From: DATMER01 sp034667225
Lineage (GTDB): Bacteria; Acidobacteriota; Thermoanaerobaculia; Multivoradales; UBA5704
Assembly: GCA_034667225.1 (NCBI GenBank)
Contig: JAXDKG010000001.1
Coordinates: 1 to 64,000 of the forward strand
Length of the DNA stretch: 64,000 bases
Direction of reading: 5' to 3'
The notes beneath the pieces are model-generated. The model worked only from the letters and a program-made list of their open reading frames with translations, was not told where the DNA came from and made no database searches. How positions within the stretch are numbered: position 1 is the stretch's first letter; each line of letters begins with the position of its first letter. The position numbers and the translations under genes are program-made. This document shows, in pieces, positions 15,590-23,841 of this stretch.

Positions 15590-15928
15590 GTGAGTAACAT
15601 TCCGGAGCTGACCGATGGACAGCTTGCCAGAACCTTCAGACTTGACCCTTTGTATGTAAATGGCCGGCGTGTCGCTGCGCTGGTGGGAACTGATGTGGTT
15701 TCAAGTCACATTGGGGACTCCGGCAGTTTCCATGAGAAATTGCGGCAGCACCAACTTGCTATTGGCTATGCCGAGCTACTTCAACGATGGCCTGTCAGGC
15801 CGCATCCGTTATTTGCCTTTGCCCCCAGGGCATCGGCTGTGGCCTCAGCCCTGGGCTATGTTCTGCCGGCCCGTTGGGCCGTGGACTTGACGCCCCACCC
15901 TCCCGGCCCTACGCTGATCCCATCTTGA
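15590..15928 (+). CDS. Hypothetical protein, low confidence
   Basis: A 112-aa frame from GTG at 15590, with AGGAGG 11 bp upstream, following the toxin pseudogene by 24 bp. Its TGA overlaps a TTG start of the next small gene (TTGA), the same overlap style used elsewhere in the window, which is the main support. The sequence has no recognisable motif, and another frame is open here too. It could be non-coding DNA. Confidence 0.3.
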   Translation: MSNIPELTDGQLARTFRLDPLYVNGRRVAALVGTDVVSSHIGDSGSFHEKLRQHQLAIGYAELLQRWPVRPHPLFAFAPRASAVASALGYVLPARWAVDLTPHPPGPTLIPS

Positions 15929-16107
15929 GCGAGCACCCCGATCCGGCTCCCGGCCCTCGCGGCGATGCGCCTCCGGTGGAGGCCAGCCCGGAGGAGGTCA
16001 TGCGCACCTGCCCGAACTGCGGCCGGCGGCTCGAGGAGCGCAGGTGCAAGCTTTTCTGCCCCGAACCCCGCTGCGGCTTCTATCTCTCCTGCTCCGACTA
16101 CTATTGA
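15925..16107 (+). CDS. Small zinc-ribbon-type protein
   Basis: A 60-aa product from TTG at 15925, or 35 aa from ATG at 16000, which has GGAGG just upstream. The conserved-looking part is RTCPNCGRRLEERRCKLFC followed by PEPRCGFYLSCSDYY: six cysteines in CPxCG-type knuckles plus an aromatic end, strongly suggesting zinc binding. The function is unknown. The N-terminal extension is Pro/Glu-rich and may not be translated. Confidence 0.6.
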   Translation: MSEHPDPAPGPRGDAPPVEASPEEVMRTCPNCGRRLEERRCKLFCPEPRCGFYLSCSDYY

Positions 16108-16175
16108 CGAATCCTCGAAGGGGGGCGTAGCTTCGTATGGTGAGCTGAACGACGAAACAACGGAGGAGGGTATCC

Positions 16176-16469
16176 ATGGCCAGAACCAGGCAGCCATCCC
16201 AGAATTCCGAGTCGTCCCCCGCCGCGTCCCCTACACTGCCTCTGCCCCCGCCCCGCACTGCAAGCATCCCCCTGGAGCAGTTCATCGAAGCGGTTTCGGT
16301 CTCGGCCTTGCGGTCGCTGGCCAGCGCGAAGGCGTTCAACCCGCAGCCGGACCCTCCGGGCAGACCGTTCCCGCAACCGTGGATCTGGGTGGGCATCGTC
16401 GCGAGCTATGGCGATCTGCCGAACTTCGCCGGCGGGCCGAACGTTACTGGGAAAGGCGGCGGGCAATAA
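16176..16469 (+). CDS. Small Pro-rich protein with FNPQPDPPG motif
   Basis: A 97-aa protein with a strong GGAGGAGG ribosome site ~8 bp before the ATG. Low-complexity Ser/Pro N terminus (~1-30), a short helix (~32-52, LEQFIEAVSVSALRSLASAKA), then FNPQPDPPGRPFPQPWIWVG and a Gly-rich end. The NPQPxPPG motif recurs, to my recollection, in small orphan proteins of several phyla. It could be a precursor peptide or a small secreted/structural protein; no modifying enzyme is adjacent. Confidence 0.5.
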   Translation: MARTRQPSQNSESSPAASPTLPLPPPRTASIPLEQFIEAVSVSALRSLASAKAFNPQPDPPGRPFPQPWIWVGIVASYGDLPNFAGGPNVTGKGGGQ

Positions 16470-16498
16470 AGACGCAGTGTCCCAGCGCACGGCCGGAG

Positions 16499-16723
16499 AT
16501 GGATGGCGGCCAGGTGTTCGGCATCGTGGGCGGGACCGTGGAGGAGCCGCGCGTCGGCTACCTGACCCAACCGCTGCCGGTCACCCGGGAGATCCTGGCC
16601 CTCGCGGAGCCAGCTCGATCCGGCGAGGTCTTCCGGATCGCCGCCCCCATCGTCTCGGAGACCTGCGGACCGTCGGACGCGATGGCCCATGCCGCCGATC
16701 CGGGCGCGCCGTCAAGGGCATAA
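16499..16723 (+). CDS. Small hypothetical protein, probable shortened family member
   Basis: A 74-aa product starting MDGGQVFGIVGGTVEEPRVG and continuing with LPVTREILALAEP and EVFRIAAPI, the compact pattern of a real folded domain. It is 29 bp after the NPQP gene, so the two are probably one transcript. The sequence feels cut short after ~58, with an abrupt change to an Ala/Pro-rich end, so an internal deletion from a longer Cys-containing relative is possible. No function can be given. Confidence 0.45.
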   Translation: MDGGQVFGIVGGTVEEPRVGYLTQPLPVTREILALAEPARSGEVFRIAAPIVSETCGPSDAMAHAADPGAPSRA

Positions 16724-16800
16724 AGGACCAAAGGGACCAAAGGGACGCCAAGGACGCGGACACGCTTCCCTGGGGGTCCTTTATGTCCTTTTAGTCCTTT
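16721..16800 (+). terminator. Long hairpin built of 9-bp repeats, probable terminator
   Basis: The left arm (16721-16747) is AAAGGGACC-type units in tandem; the right arm (16775-16800) is GTCCTTTAT-, GTCCTTTTA- and GTCCTTT-type units, also of period nine and roughly complementary. Together they form a long imperfect stem ending in a T-rich strand, directly after the stop of the preceding gene. Confidence 0.5.
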
Positions 16801-16838
16801 GCTATGGTTGGTCCCTTCCCAGCACAGGAGACCAGACC

Positions 16839-17813
16839 ATGAGCGCACGGCGAATTCTTTGGATCTTGACCTTCGGACTTCTGGCGCTCGGCGGCCAGGC
16901 CTCAGCTCAGGGGCTGGGTGACGGCAGAGGCATCGATCATGTCGCCTCGCTCGTTCGTCTTGAGAACTTCGACGCCGCGGTGGACGTCTGGACCGGGCAG
17001 CTCGGGTTCTCGGCCACCCCGGCCTTGCTTTCCCCCATCGGGGCCAAGAACAGCCTGATCTGGTTCAGCGACCAGACGTACCTGGAGGTCGCGACGTTCA
17101 CGGAGCTGAACGAGTTCACGGCGCCCTTCCTGGCCTTTCTGGAGGACCACGAGGGCGCCAAGTTCTACGGCACGGATGTCGTCGACGCCGCCCAGGCGAT
17201 GGCGTTCCTGACCGGGGCCGGCTATGCCAACGTCGGCCCGATTCCGGCGGCGCCGCTCACCATTGAAGCGACCGGCGAGATGGTCGGGTCCATTCCTCTC
17301 TGGAGCTCGATCATCCTCCTCGGTCCGGTCGCCCCCGACAACTCGAACTTCTTCCTGGACTACGATGAGGCCCAGGTGCAGCAGATGTTCGTCGAGTTTC
17401 CGGAGCTGGCGCCTCAGCCGCATCCCAACACGGCAGAGAGGATCGACACTCTCTGGCTGGTGGTGTCGGATCTGGACGCGGCCATCGCTTTCTACGAGGG
17501 CCTGGGCCTCGATGTCCGCTTCGAGCACAGGAAGATCCATTACCTCGGCGCCCGCGGCGCGGAGGTGCGGTACCACAACAACACCCTGGCCCTGTTGGAG
17601 CCGGATGGTCCCGGCCTGGTCGCGGACTTCGTCGCGGAGCGCGGGGAGGGGATCATGGGTGTGAGCATCGAGGTCGGCGATCTTCAAACCGCCCTTTCCC
17701 TCGTCAACGGCAACACCGGCCTTGGCCTGCAGTCCTTCAAGTACAAGGGCCGGGAGCGCTTCCTGGTTCCCGCTTCTCTGACCCACGGCTTCCTGGTCGA
17801 GATGGTCGACTAG
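16839..17813 (+). CDS. Secreted VOC/glyoxalase-like domain protein
   Basis: A 324-aa protein with a signal peptide (~1-23, ending ASAQG) and AGGAG 8 bp before the ATG. Two vicinal-oxygen-chelate-like modules follow: GIDHVASLVRLENFDAAVDVW at ~29 opens the first, written as the usual H at the strand start, and IDTLWLVVSDLDAAIAFYEG at ~205 opens the second. The metal-binding His/Glu set is incomplete to the eye (the second module has Asp in place of the first His), so activity is uncertain. Placement outside the cytoplasm is unusual for this fold. It stands alone between two terminator/promoter regions. Confidence 0.75.
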   Translation: MSARRILWILTFGLLALGGQASAQGLGDGRGIDHVASLVRLENFDAAVDVWTGQLGFSATPALLSPIGAKNSLIWFSDQTYLEVATFTELNEFTAPFLAFLEDHEGAKFYGTDVVDAAQAMAFLTGAGYANVGPIPAAPLTIEATGEMVGSIPLWSSIILLGPVAPDNSNFFLDYDEAQVQQMFVEFPELAPQPHPNTAERIDTLWLVVSDLDAAIAFYEGLGLDVRFEHRKIHYLGARGAEVRYHNNTLALLEPDGPGLVADFVAERGEGIMGVSIEVGDLQTALSLVNGNTGLGLQSFKYKGRERFLVPASLTHGFLVEMVD

Positions 17814-17852
17814 GACGGGGCTTGTCCCCGGCTTATCCCAATCAGTTGCGAA

Positions 17853-17880
17853 GGCTGAATTCTACAATGTAGAATCAGCC
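17853..17880 (+). promoter_or_regulatory. PadR-type operator overlapping the promoter of the permease operon
   Basis: A near-perfect dyad with 13-bp arms. The core at 17859-17875 has arms ATTCTACA / TGTAGAAT around one A, extended by GGCTG / CAGCC with one bulged base. The TACAAT at 17864-17869 inside the dyad is a good -10 box, 12 bp before the ATG. The operon ends in a padR gene, and TACA..TGTA dyads are typical of PadR-family sites, so autorepression is likely. Confidence 0.75.
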
Positions 17881-17881
17881 C

Positions 17882-20521
17882 ATGCCGCGTGAGCCTCACC
17901 TCCCCGGACTTCCTGCTGCCCTTTTCCGGTCGCTGATCCCATATGCAGAGCGTGACGAGGTGCTTGGAGATCTGGCGGCTGAGCACGCCGAGCGCGCGGC
18001 AGCCGAGGGACGGCTGGCCGCGAGGATCTGGCTCTGGCGGCAGCTCTTCGGCTCGTTGCCTGCGCTGGCCCGCCGCAGTTGGTGGCGCGGTTGGACAGGC
18101 TTCGAGCCGCGCACCGCCAATCGAATGCAACCTGGAGGATTCGTCGTGGAGAGCTGGATCGTGGATTTGCGGTATTCCGCCCGGCGGCTGGTCAGCCGCC
18201 CGACGTATTTGTTGCTTGCCGTTCTGACGCTGGCCCTGGGCGCTGGCGGAACGGCCGCGATTTTCAGTGTCGTCCGCACGCTGTTGCTCGATCCGCTCCC
18301 CGTTGCCCGCGAGTCGGAGGTCGGAGTGTTCTGGATGCCGGGGTACTGGAATGAGGCGGAGTTCCTTCATCTCCGTCCCGACTTCCCGGGATTTCGGCGG
18401 GTGGCCGCGATCCGGCCCCAGGATCTGACTCTGGAGGTCGACGGGCAGTCGATGCGGCTGGTTCACGCCACCGTCTCTTCCGCCGAGCTTTTCGAGGTGC
18501 TCGGCACGGGGGCGTTGCTCGGGCGCACGTTCCAGCCGGGAGAGGATCTTACCGGTGCCGAGCCCGTCGCGGTGTTGAGCCACGACTTGTGGCAGGAGCT
18601 CGGCGGGGATGCCTCGATCCTCGGCCGTCCACTTCGGATTGGCGGCATCCCGCGGATCGTGGTGGGCGTCATGCCGGCCGGCTTCTGGTTCCCCGACCCC
18701 GAAACCCGGGTGTGGACGACGGCGCCGCTCAGCATGGAGAACCGGGCGGGGAATTACGCCCTGGTCGGACGGGCCGCCCCGGGTGTGCGAATCGAGAGCA
18801 TGGAGGGGCAGCTCGGCGCCATCGCGGCATCGCTCAAGCCGACGTTCGAATACCTGGCTGAATATGACAAGACCAAATCGCCGTCGATCACTCCTCTGCG
18901 CGAGCATCTGGTCGGGAAGGTGCGCCCGAGCCTCCTCGCGACCCTGGGGGCGATGGCGCTCATCTTGTTGATGGCGTGCGTCAATGTGGCCGCGCTGATG
19001 CTCGGCCAGGTGGCCGGCCGGAACGTGGAGCTCGCGGTGCGGGTTGCGTTGGGAGCCGGGCGGAAGCGGTTGCTGCAGCAGCTCTTCATCGAGTCCCTGC
19101 TGATCGGGGGGCTCGCGGGTATCGCGGGCGCCCTGCTCGCCGCGGGGGGATTCCGGGTGCTGGTCGGAGCGCTGCCGCTCGGGGCGCTCGCCGAGACGGC
19201 AACGCTTGATTGGACGTTGTTCTGGGTCGCCTTTGTCGTCGCAATGGTTGCCGCGGCTGCCATCGCCGTGATCCCCGGCGTCGTGCTGTGGAGAGGGAAC
19301 CTCCAAGGCTCGATCGCCACGGCACGGACAGCCGGCTTGTCGGGACGCGGCGGGCGGCTCGACGGCGGATTGGTCGTCGCCCAGATCGCGCTGGCGGTGC
19401 TCCTTGCGGCCGGCGCGGGGCTGCTCATCCGAAGCGTCGCGAAGCTCCGGGCCATCGACCCCGGTGTCCAGGTGGAGAGCGTGGCAGTGATCGATGCCAC
19501 GATGCCCACTCAGCTCACTTTCGACGAGCGGCGCCGGGCGACGCTCGAAGTCCTTCCGGCGCTGCAGGCGTTGCCGAATGTCCGCGCGGTAGCCGCGACG
19601 CAGAAGCTTCCGCTGCGGGGCCGCGGTGACGACTGGGGCCTCGAGATCGTGGGCCGGCCGGATCTCGAAGAGAGCACCACTTTCTTCCGCATCGTCACTC
19701 CCGATTACTTCAAGGCCCTCGGCGTGCCGATCCGCCAAGGGCGTGGGTTCCAGCCATCCGACCGCACCGGGACGGAGCGCGTGGTCGTGATCAACGAGGC
19801 GCTCGCCGCGAAGTTCTTCCAGGGCGAGGATCCGATCGGCCGCCTCATCAGCACCGGGTTCGATGATCGAGGGGAGCGGATCATCGGCGTGGTCGGGAAC
19901 ATCGCGGAGACGAATCTGGCCGAGTTGAACGTTCCTGCGCGGTACATGCTGTACGAACAGGTGCCGTACACCTCGCACCAGGTGGCGTACGTCATCTCGG
20001 CGGCGAGCCCCGAGGATGTTCCGCGATTGCTTCAGGCCGGCCGCAGCGTGCTGCAGCGGGAGGGTCGGCGGCTCGCGATCGAGGGCACGGTCACCATGGA
20101 GTCGGTCTTCGAAGAGGCCATCGGCGCTCCGCGGCAGATCGCCACGTTGCTTTCACTTCTCGCCGGCCTCGCCCTGCTGCTGGGAGCGGTGGGTGTCTAC
20201 GGCATGATCTCCCATTTCGTCACGCGCCGGATGCGGGAGTACGGCATCCGCATCGCCCTGGGTCTTCCTCCGGCGCGGGTGGTGTCGCAGGTGATGGGGC
20301 GAGGGGTCGTCCTGGTCGTTCTGGGGAGCGCCGTCGGTATCGCGGCGGCGCTCCTGCTGACGCGTCTGCTGGCGTCGTTGCTCTACGGTGTGGGTGCGAC
20401 AGACCCCCAGGCGCTCGCGGGTGCCGTGCTGGCGCTGCTGCTGGTAGGAGCGTTGGCGGCCTTGTCCCCGGCCCTTCGCGCAAGCCGGACCGATCCGGCG
20501 TCCGTTTTGAGGAACCAGTAG
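17882..20521 (+). CDS. ABC-type permease with N-terminal prefix domain (ADOP/MacB-FtsX type)
   Basis: An 879-aa inner-membrane protein. Residues 1-~75 are a soluble helical prefix (LFRSLIPYAERDEVLGDLAAEHAER). Then come the DLRYSARRLVSRPTYLLLAVLTLALG start of the FtsX-like unit with TM1, a large periplasmic MacB-PCD domain, three TMs (~360-470), a second periplasmic domain and a final FtsX block (~755-870). Two MacB-like halves are joined in one chain, the organisation of the 'acidobacterial duplicated orphan permease' group, which usually lacks an adjacent ATPase; none is found here. The substrate is unknown. The padR gene follows after 2 bp. Confidence 0.88.
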   Translation: MPREPHLPGLPAALFRSLIPYAERDEVLGDLAAEHAERAAAEGRLAARIWLWRQLFGSLPALARRSWWRGWTGFEPRTANRMQPGGFVVESWIVDLRYSARRLVSRPTYLLLAVLTLALGAGGTAAIFSVVRTLLLDPLPVARESEVGVFWMPGYWNEAEFLHLRPDFPGFRRVAAIRPQDLTLEVDGQSMRLVHATVSSAELFEVLGTGALLGRTFQPGEDLTGAEPVAVLSHDLWQELGGDASILGRPLRIGGIPRIVVGVMPAGFWFPDPETRVWTTAPLSMENRAGNYALVGRAAPGVRIESMEGQLGAIAASLKPTFEYLAEYDKTKSPSITPLREHLVGKVRPSLLATLGAMALILLMACVNVAALMLGQVAGRNVELAVRVALGAGRKRLLQQLFIESLLIGGLAGIAGALLAAGGFRVLVGALPLGALAETATLDWTLFWVAFVVAMVAAAAIAVIPGVVLWRGNLQGSIATARTAGLSGRGGRLDGGLVVAQIALAVLLAAGAGLLIRSVAKLRAIDPGVQVESVAVIDATMPTQLTFDERRRATLEVLPALQALPNVRAVAATQKLPLRGRGDDWGLEIVGRPDLEESTTFFRIVTPDYFKALGVPIRQGRGFQPSDRTGTERVVVINEALAAKFFQGEDPIGRLISTGFDDRGERIIGVVGNIAETNLAELNVPARYMLYEQVPYTSHQVAYVISAASPEDVPRLLQAGRSVLQREGRRLAIEGTVTMESVFEEAIGAPRQIATLLSLLAGLALLLGAVGVYGMISHFVTRRMREYGIRIALGLPPARVVSQVMGRGVVLVVLGSAVGIAAALLLTRLLASLLYGVGATDPQALAGAVLALLLVGALAALSPALRASRTDPASVLRNQ

Positions 20522-20523
20522 AT

Positions 20524-20853
20524 ATGAAATCTGAATCCCCGGTCGGGAGCTTCGAAGAGCAGGTGATGCTCGCCGTGCTGCGTACGGCTCCGGAGGCGTA
20601 CGGCATGCAGGTGCGCCGCGAGCTGGAGACGGTGACCGGCCGGGACGTGTCCATCGGCTCCGTGTACATCACCCTGGACCGTCTCGAAGCCAAGGGGCTC
20701 GTGACCTCGGCACGCGCTGCCCGGGCCGAGTCGAGCTCGCGCCGAGTGTTTACCGTCACAGTGCTCGGCGCCCGGGCGTTGGCCGAAACGAAATCGATCC
20801 GTGAACGGCTGTGGGACGGGATTGACTTGAGAATGCTGCTGGAGAACGCCTAG
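20524..20853 (+). CDS. PadR-family transcriptional regulator
   Basis: A 109-aa winged-helix repressor: SFEEQVMLAVLR, EAYGMQVRRELE and VSIGSVYITLDRLEAKGLV (recognition helix and wing, ~40-62) are the classical PadR signature. It is a short PadR without the long C-terminal dimerisation helix of Vir-type members. It is co-transcribed with the permease upstream and most likely binds the TACAATGTA dyad at 17859-17875. The inducer is unknown. Confidence 0.92.
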   Translation: MKSESPVGSFEEQVMLAVLRTAPEAYGMQVRRELETVTGRDVSIGSVYITLDRLEAKGLVTSARAARAESSSRRVFTVTVLGARALAETKSIRERLWDGIDLRMLLENA

Positions 20854-20950
20854 AAGATCCGCCTCTTGCTTCATTCCCGCCCATCTGCGACAATCCCCCC
20901 TGAATTCTCGCAGCGAAGTCATTGACGTCCACGGAGTTAGCCCGAGCGAA

Positions 20951-21499
20951 GTGCCTATTCTCGAGCCGGAAGCAGCGCTCTACCCCCCCACTCTCTTCGA
21001 AGATCAGGAAGGGGCGTCCCCTTGGCGGGTGGCGCGGGTGCGGAGCCGCCAGGAGAAAGTCCTGGCCCGACACCTCCTGGGGAGCGGGGTGGGGTTCTAC
21101 CTGCCCCTGGAGCGCAAGGAGATGCGGCGCGCCGGCCGGCGCTTCGTGTCGCACCTGCCGCTGTTCCCCGGGTACGTGTTCTTCCGGGGAGAGAAGGCGG
21201 CGGCGTTGCGGAGCCAGGTGATCGTGAGCCTGCTCGAAGTGCAGGACCAGCGGCTCCTGCATCGTGAGCTGGGAGAGCTGTGGGCGCTCCAGCAGGCAGG
21301 GCTGCCCCTGATTGCCCTGCCCTGGCTTGGACCGGGCGATGCCGTCACGATCGTGGACGGGCCGCTCAAGGGACGGACCGGGACCGTGCTGCGGGAGAAG
21401 GGTCAACTGCGGCTGGTGGTCTCGGTGACCTTCCTGCGGCAGTCAGTCGCGGCCGAGCTGCCGCGGGAGGCGCTCGCGCCTCTCGCGAAGACCGGGTAG
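20951..21499 (+). CDS. NusG/RfaH-like specialised antitermination factor
   Basis: A 182-aa protein. The NGN domain (~24-115) has WRVARVRSRQEKVLARHLL, then LPLFPGYVFFRG; a KOW domain follows (~128-165, GDAVTIVDGPLKGRTGTVL). Housekeeping nusG normally sits with secE and ribosomal genes. A copy at the head of a polysaccharide cluster is instead typical of RfaH, LoaP or UpxY paralogues that keep RNA polymerase moving through long surface-glycan operons, here about 40 kb. The start is GTG at 20951, with no good ribosome site and no better in-frame start nearby. No ops sequence is recognised. Confidence 0.85.
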   Translation: MPILEPEAALYPPTLFEDQEGASPWRVARVRSRQEKVLARHLLGSGVGFYLPLERKEMRRAGRRFVSHLPLFPGYVFFRGEKAAALRSQVIVSLLEVQDQRLLHRELGELWALQQAGLPLIALPWLGPGDAVTIVDGPLKGRTGTVLREKGQLRLVVSVTFLRQSVAAELPREALAPLAKTG

Positions 21500-21595
21500 G
21501 AAGACCGGGGTAGAAGCCCGCTGCGACAAGGCAGAGGTGTCGGTGACGATGTACACCGAAGGGGGCGAAGCCCGCCCAGGGGATAAAGAGGGGAT
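21500..21595 (+). promoter_or_regulatory. Leader between the NusG-like gene and the glycan operon
   Basis: This 96-bp gap contains a near-duplicate (GACCGGG-TAGGAAG and GACCGGGGTAGAAG, ~21490-21515) and a hairpin TCGGTG-N8-CACCGA (21540-21559), then GGGC-GAA-GCCC (21563-21573). It could be the nascent-RNA or DNA signal that loads the NusG-like protein, but nothing in the sequence proves it. Confidence 0.3.
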
Positions 21596-22924
21596 ATGAC
21601 GGAATCACACTCGGCCGCCGATTTGCGCGGCCGCATCGAGGGCCGGACGGCCAAGGTCGGCATCATCGGCCTCGGCTACGTGGGCCTGCCGCTCGCGCTG
21701 GCCTTTGCCGAGCGTGGTTTCCCCGTGCTCGGGTTCGACGTGGATCCGGCCAAGGTCGAGGCGCTCGGCCGCGGGGAGTGCTACATCCGCCACCTCGACG
21801 CGGAGCGGGTGCGCGCCCAGACCAGCACGGGGCTGCTCGAAGCCACGGCTGACTTCGAGCGCCTGCCCGAGGCGGACGCGATCCTGATCTGCGTGCCCAC
21901 GCCGCTCACCCGGCAGCGCGAGCCCGAGCTGCGCTACGTGCGCACCACGGCCGAGCAGATCAGCAGGCACCTGCGTCCGGGCCAGCTCGTGGTGCTCGAA
22001 TCGACCACCTACCCCGGCACGACCGAGGAGCTGCTCCTTCCCCGGTTGAGCGCGCTCGGGCTGCGCTGCGGCGAGGACTTCTTCCTCGCCTTCTCGCCCG
22101 AGCGCGAGGACCCGGGCAATCCGAAGTTCTCGACCACCAACATCCCCAAGCTCGTGGGGGGTATCGACGAGGTCTCGGCCGACCTGGCGCAGGCGCTCTA
22201 CAACCAGGTGGTGCCGGTCACGGTGAGGCTGTCCACCGCCCGTGCGGCCGAGGCGGCCAAGCTGCTGGAGAACGTCTTCCGTGCAGTGAACATCGCGCTG
22301 GTCAACGAGCTCAAGGTCATCTACGACCGCATGGACATCGATATCTGGGAGGTGCTGGATGCGGCGGCGACCAAGCCGTTCGGGTTCATGCGCTTCGATC
22401 CCGGACCGGGCTGGGGCGGCCACTGCATCCCTCTCGATCCGTTCTATCTCTCCTGGAAGGCGCGCGAGCACGGGATCACCACCCGGTTCATCGAGCTGGC
22501 GGGCGAGGTCAACGTGAAGATGCCGGAGTACGTGATCGACAAGCTGATCCTCGCGCTCAACGAGCGCGGCCGGGCGGTCAAGGGGAGCAAGGTGCTGGTG
22601 CTCGGCCTCTCGTACAAGCGGGACATCGACGATCCGCGCGAGAGCCCGGCCTTCGAGGTGCTGGACCGGCTGCTGCGTCTGGGCGCCGTGGTCACCTATC
22701 ACGATCCGCACGTGCCGGTGGCGCCGGGGATGCGGTCATGGCCCGACCTGCCGGCGATGGAGTCGGTGGCGCTCACCGCCGAGGCGCTGGAGGCGAGCGA
22801 CGCGGTGATCGTGGTGACCGATCATGCCGCGGTCGATTACGAGCTGGTGGCCCGCCATGCGCCGCTGATCGTGGACACACGCGGGGTGTATCGCGGAAAG
22901 AACGACAAAGTGGTGAAGGCTTGA
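21596..22924 (+). CDS. UDP-N-acetylhexosamine 6-dehydrogenase (WbpA/WbpO family)
   Basis: A 442-aa NAD-dependent enzyme oxidising C6 of a UDP-HexNAc to the uronic acid. The Rossmann fold begins at VGIIGLGYVGLPLA (~21). The central domain has NELKVIYDRM and the catalytic cysteine in GWGGHCIPLDPFY (~283). The C-terminal UDP-binding domain has GSKVLVLGLSYKRDIDD. The FGFMRFDPGPGWGGHCIP region favours the UDP-GlcNAc/GalNAc branch over UDP-Glc dehydrogenase, though the exact sugar is not certain. AGAGGGG precedes the ATG. Its stop overlaps the TTG start of the epimerase (TTGA). Confidence 0.88.
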   Translation: MTESHSAADLRGRIEGRTAKVGIIGLGYVGLPLALAFAERGFPVLGFDVDPAKVEALGRGECYIRHLDAERVRAQTSTGLLEATADFERLPEADAILICVPTPLTRQREPELRYVRTTAEQISRHLRPGQLVVLESTTYPGTTEELLLPRLSALGLRCGEDFFLAFSPEREDPGNPKFSTTNIPKLVGGIDEVSADLAQALYNQVVPVTVRLSTARAAEAAKLLENVFRAVNIALVNELKVIYDRMDIDIWEVLDAAATKPFGFMRFDPGPGWGGHCIPLDPFYLSWKAREHGITTRFIELAGEVNVKMPEYVIDKLILALNERGRAVKGSKVLVLGLSYKRDIDDPRESPAFEVLDRLLRLGAVVTYHDPHVPVAPGMRSWPDLPAMESVALTAEALEASDAVIVVTDHAAVDYELVARHAPLIVDTRGVYRGKNDKVVKA

Positions 22925-23841
22925 TTCCGGATTTCACGGGTGTTCCCGTGCTGGTGACCGGCGGCGCTGGGTTCATCGGGTCGCACTTGGCGGACGCGCT
23001 GCTTGTAAGGGGTGCCCGGGTGCGGGTGCTGGACGACCTTTCGACCGGCCGGCGTGAGAATTTGCTTGAAGCGGAATTGATCGAAGGGGACATCAGGGAT
23101 GCCGGCGTCTGCCGCGCCGCGTGCGAAGGAGTCGAGTACGTCTTTCATCAAGCGGCCCTCGGCTCGGTGCCTCGGTCCGTGAGCGATCCTGCGACTTCGA
23201 TTGATGTGAATGTGACAGGTACTGCGAACGTGTTCGCGGCATCGCGAGAAGCTCGGCGCGTGATCTACGCATCTTCCTCCAGTGTGTACGGAAACGGCGA
23301 GGCAGTGGTGAAACGTGAGGGCGAGGAGGGCCGGCCGCTCTCTCCTTACGCAGCATCAAAGGCGATGGGAGAGGAACTGGCGGAGGTCTTCGCCCGGTGC
23401 TACGGACAGGAACTGATCGGCTTGCGCTACTTCAACGTCTACGGCCCGCGGCAGTCGCCGGACGGTCCCTACGCAGCCGTGGTGCCGCGCTTCTTCCGCG
23501 CCTGCCTGACGGGCGAGGCTCCGGTGATTCATGGCGACGGCGAGCAGAGCCGCGACTTCACCTGGGTCGGCGATGCCGTGCTCGCGAACCTGCTGGCCGC
23601 GGGCGCTCCGGCGGAAGCCTGCGGCCGGGCCTACAACGTGGCGCGAGGCGAGGGGACGACGATCAAGGAGCTGGCGGCCCTGGTGCGCGAGCTGGTGGGC
23701 GGCGGCCTTCCGCCCCGGCACGAGCCGCCACGGCAGGGGGACGTCCGCCACTCGCAGGCCGATCCATCCGCGGCCGAGGCCCGGCTCGGCTTCCGCGCCG
23801 AGGTCGCCCTCCGCGAGGGGTTGGAGAGGACATGGCGGTAA
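22921..23841 (+). CDS. NAD-dependent nucleotide-sugar epimerase (UDP-GlcNAc(A) 4-epimerase type)
   Basis: A 306-aa extended SDR. The nucleotide-binding GGAGFIGS lies at ~14-21; SSSSVYG and YAASK give the Ser-Tyr-Lys catalytic set, and RYFNVYGPRQ matches the WbpP-like 4-epimerases. The start is TTG at 22921, which places the first beta strand at the N terminus; the frame is open upstream inside the dehydrogenase gene. With the dehydrogenase it would yield UDP-GalNAcA or a related acidic sugar. It overlaps the next gene by 10 nt. Confidence 0.85.
   Translation: MIPDFTGVPVLVTGGAGFIGSHLADALLVRGARVRVLDDLSTGRRENLLEAELIEGDIRDAGVCRAACEGVEYVFHQAALGSVPRSVSDPATSIDVNVTGTANVFAASREARRVIYASSSSVYGNGEAVVKREGEEGRPLSPYAASKAMGEELAEVFARCYGQELIGLRYFNVYGPRQSPDGPYAAVVPRFFRACLTGEAPVIHGDGEQSRDFTWVGDAVLANLLAAGAPAEACGRAYNVARGEGTTIKELAALVRELVGGGLPPRHEPPRQGDVRHSQADPSAAEARLGFRAEVALREGLERTWR

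Noticed and set aside
15660..15890. Alternative small protein frame after the toxin pseudogene
   Set aside because: It has no ribosome site and no motif. The frame from 15590 at least shows a ribosome site and an overlapping stop/start with the next gene.
21540..21573. Riboswitch before the glycan operon
   Set aside because: The hairpins are short and match no known aptamer that I can recognise. It is listed only as a possible leader.
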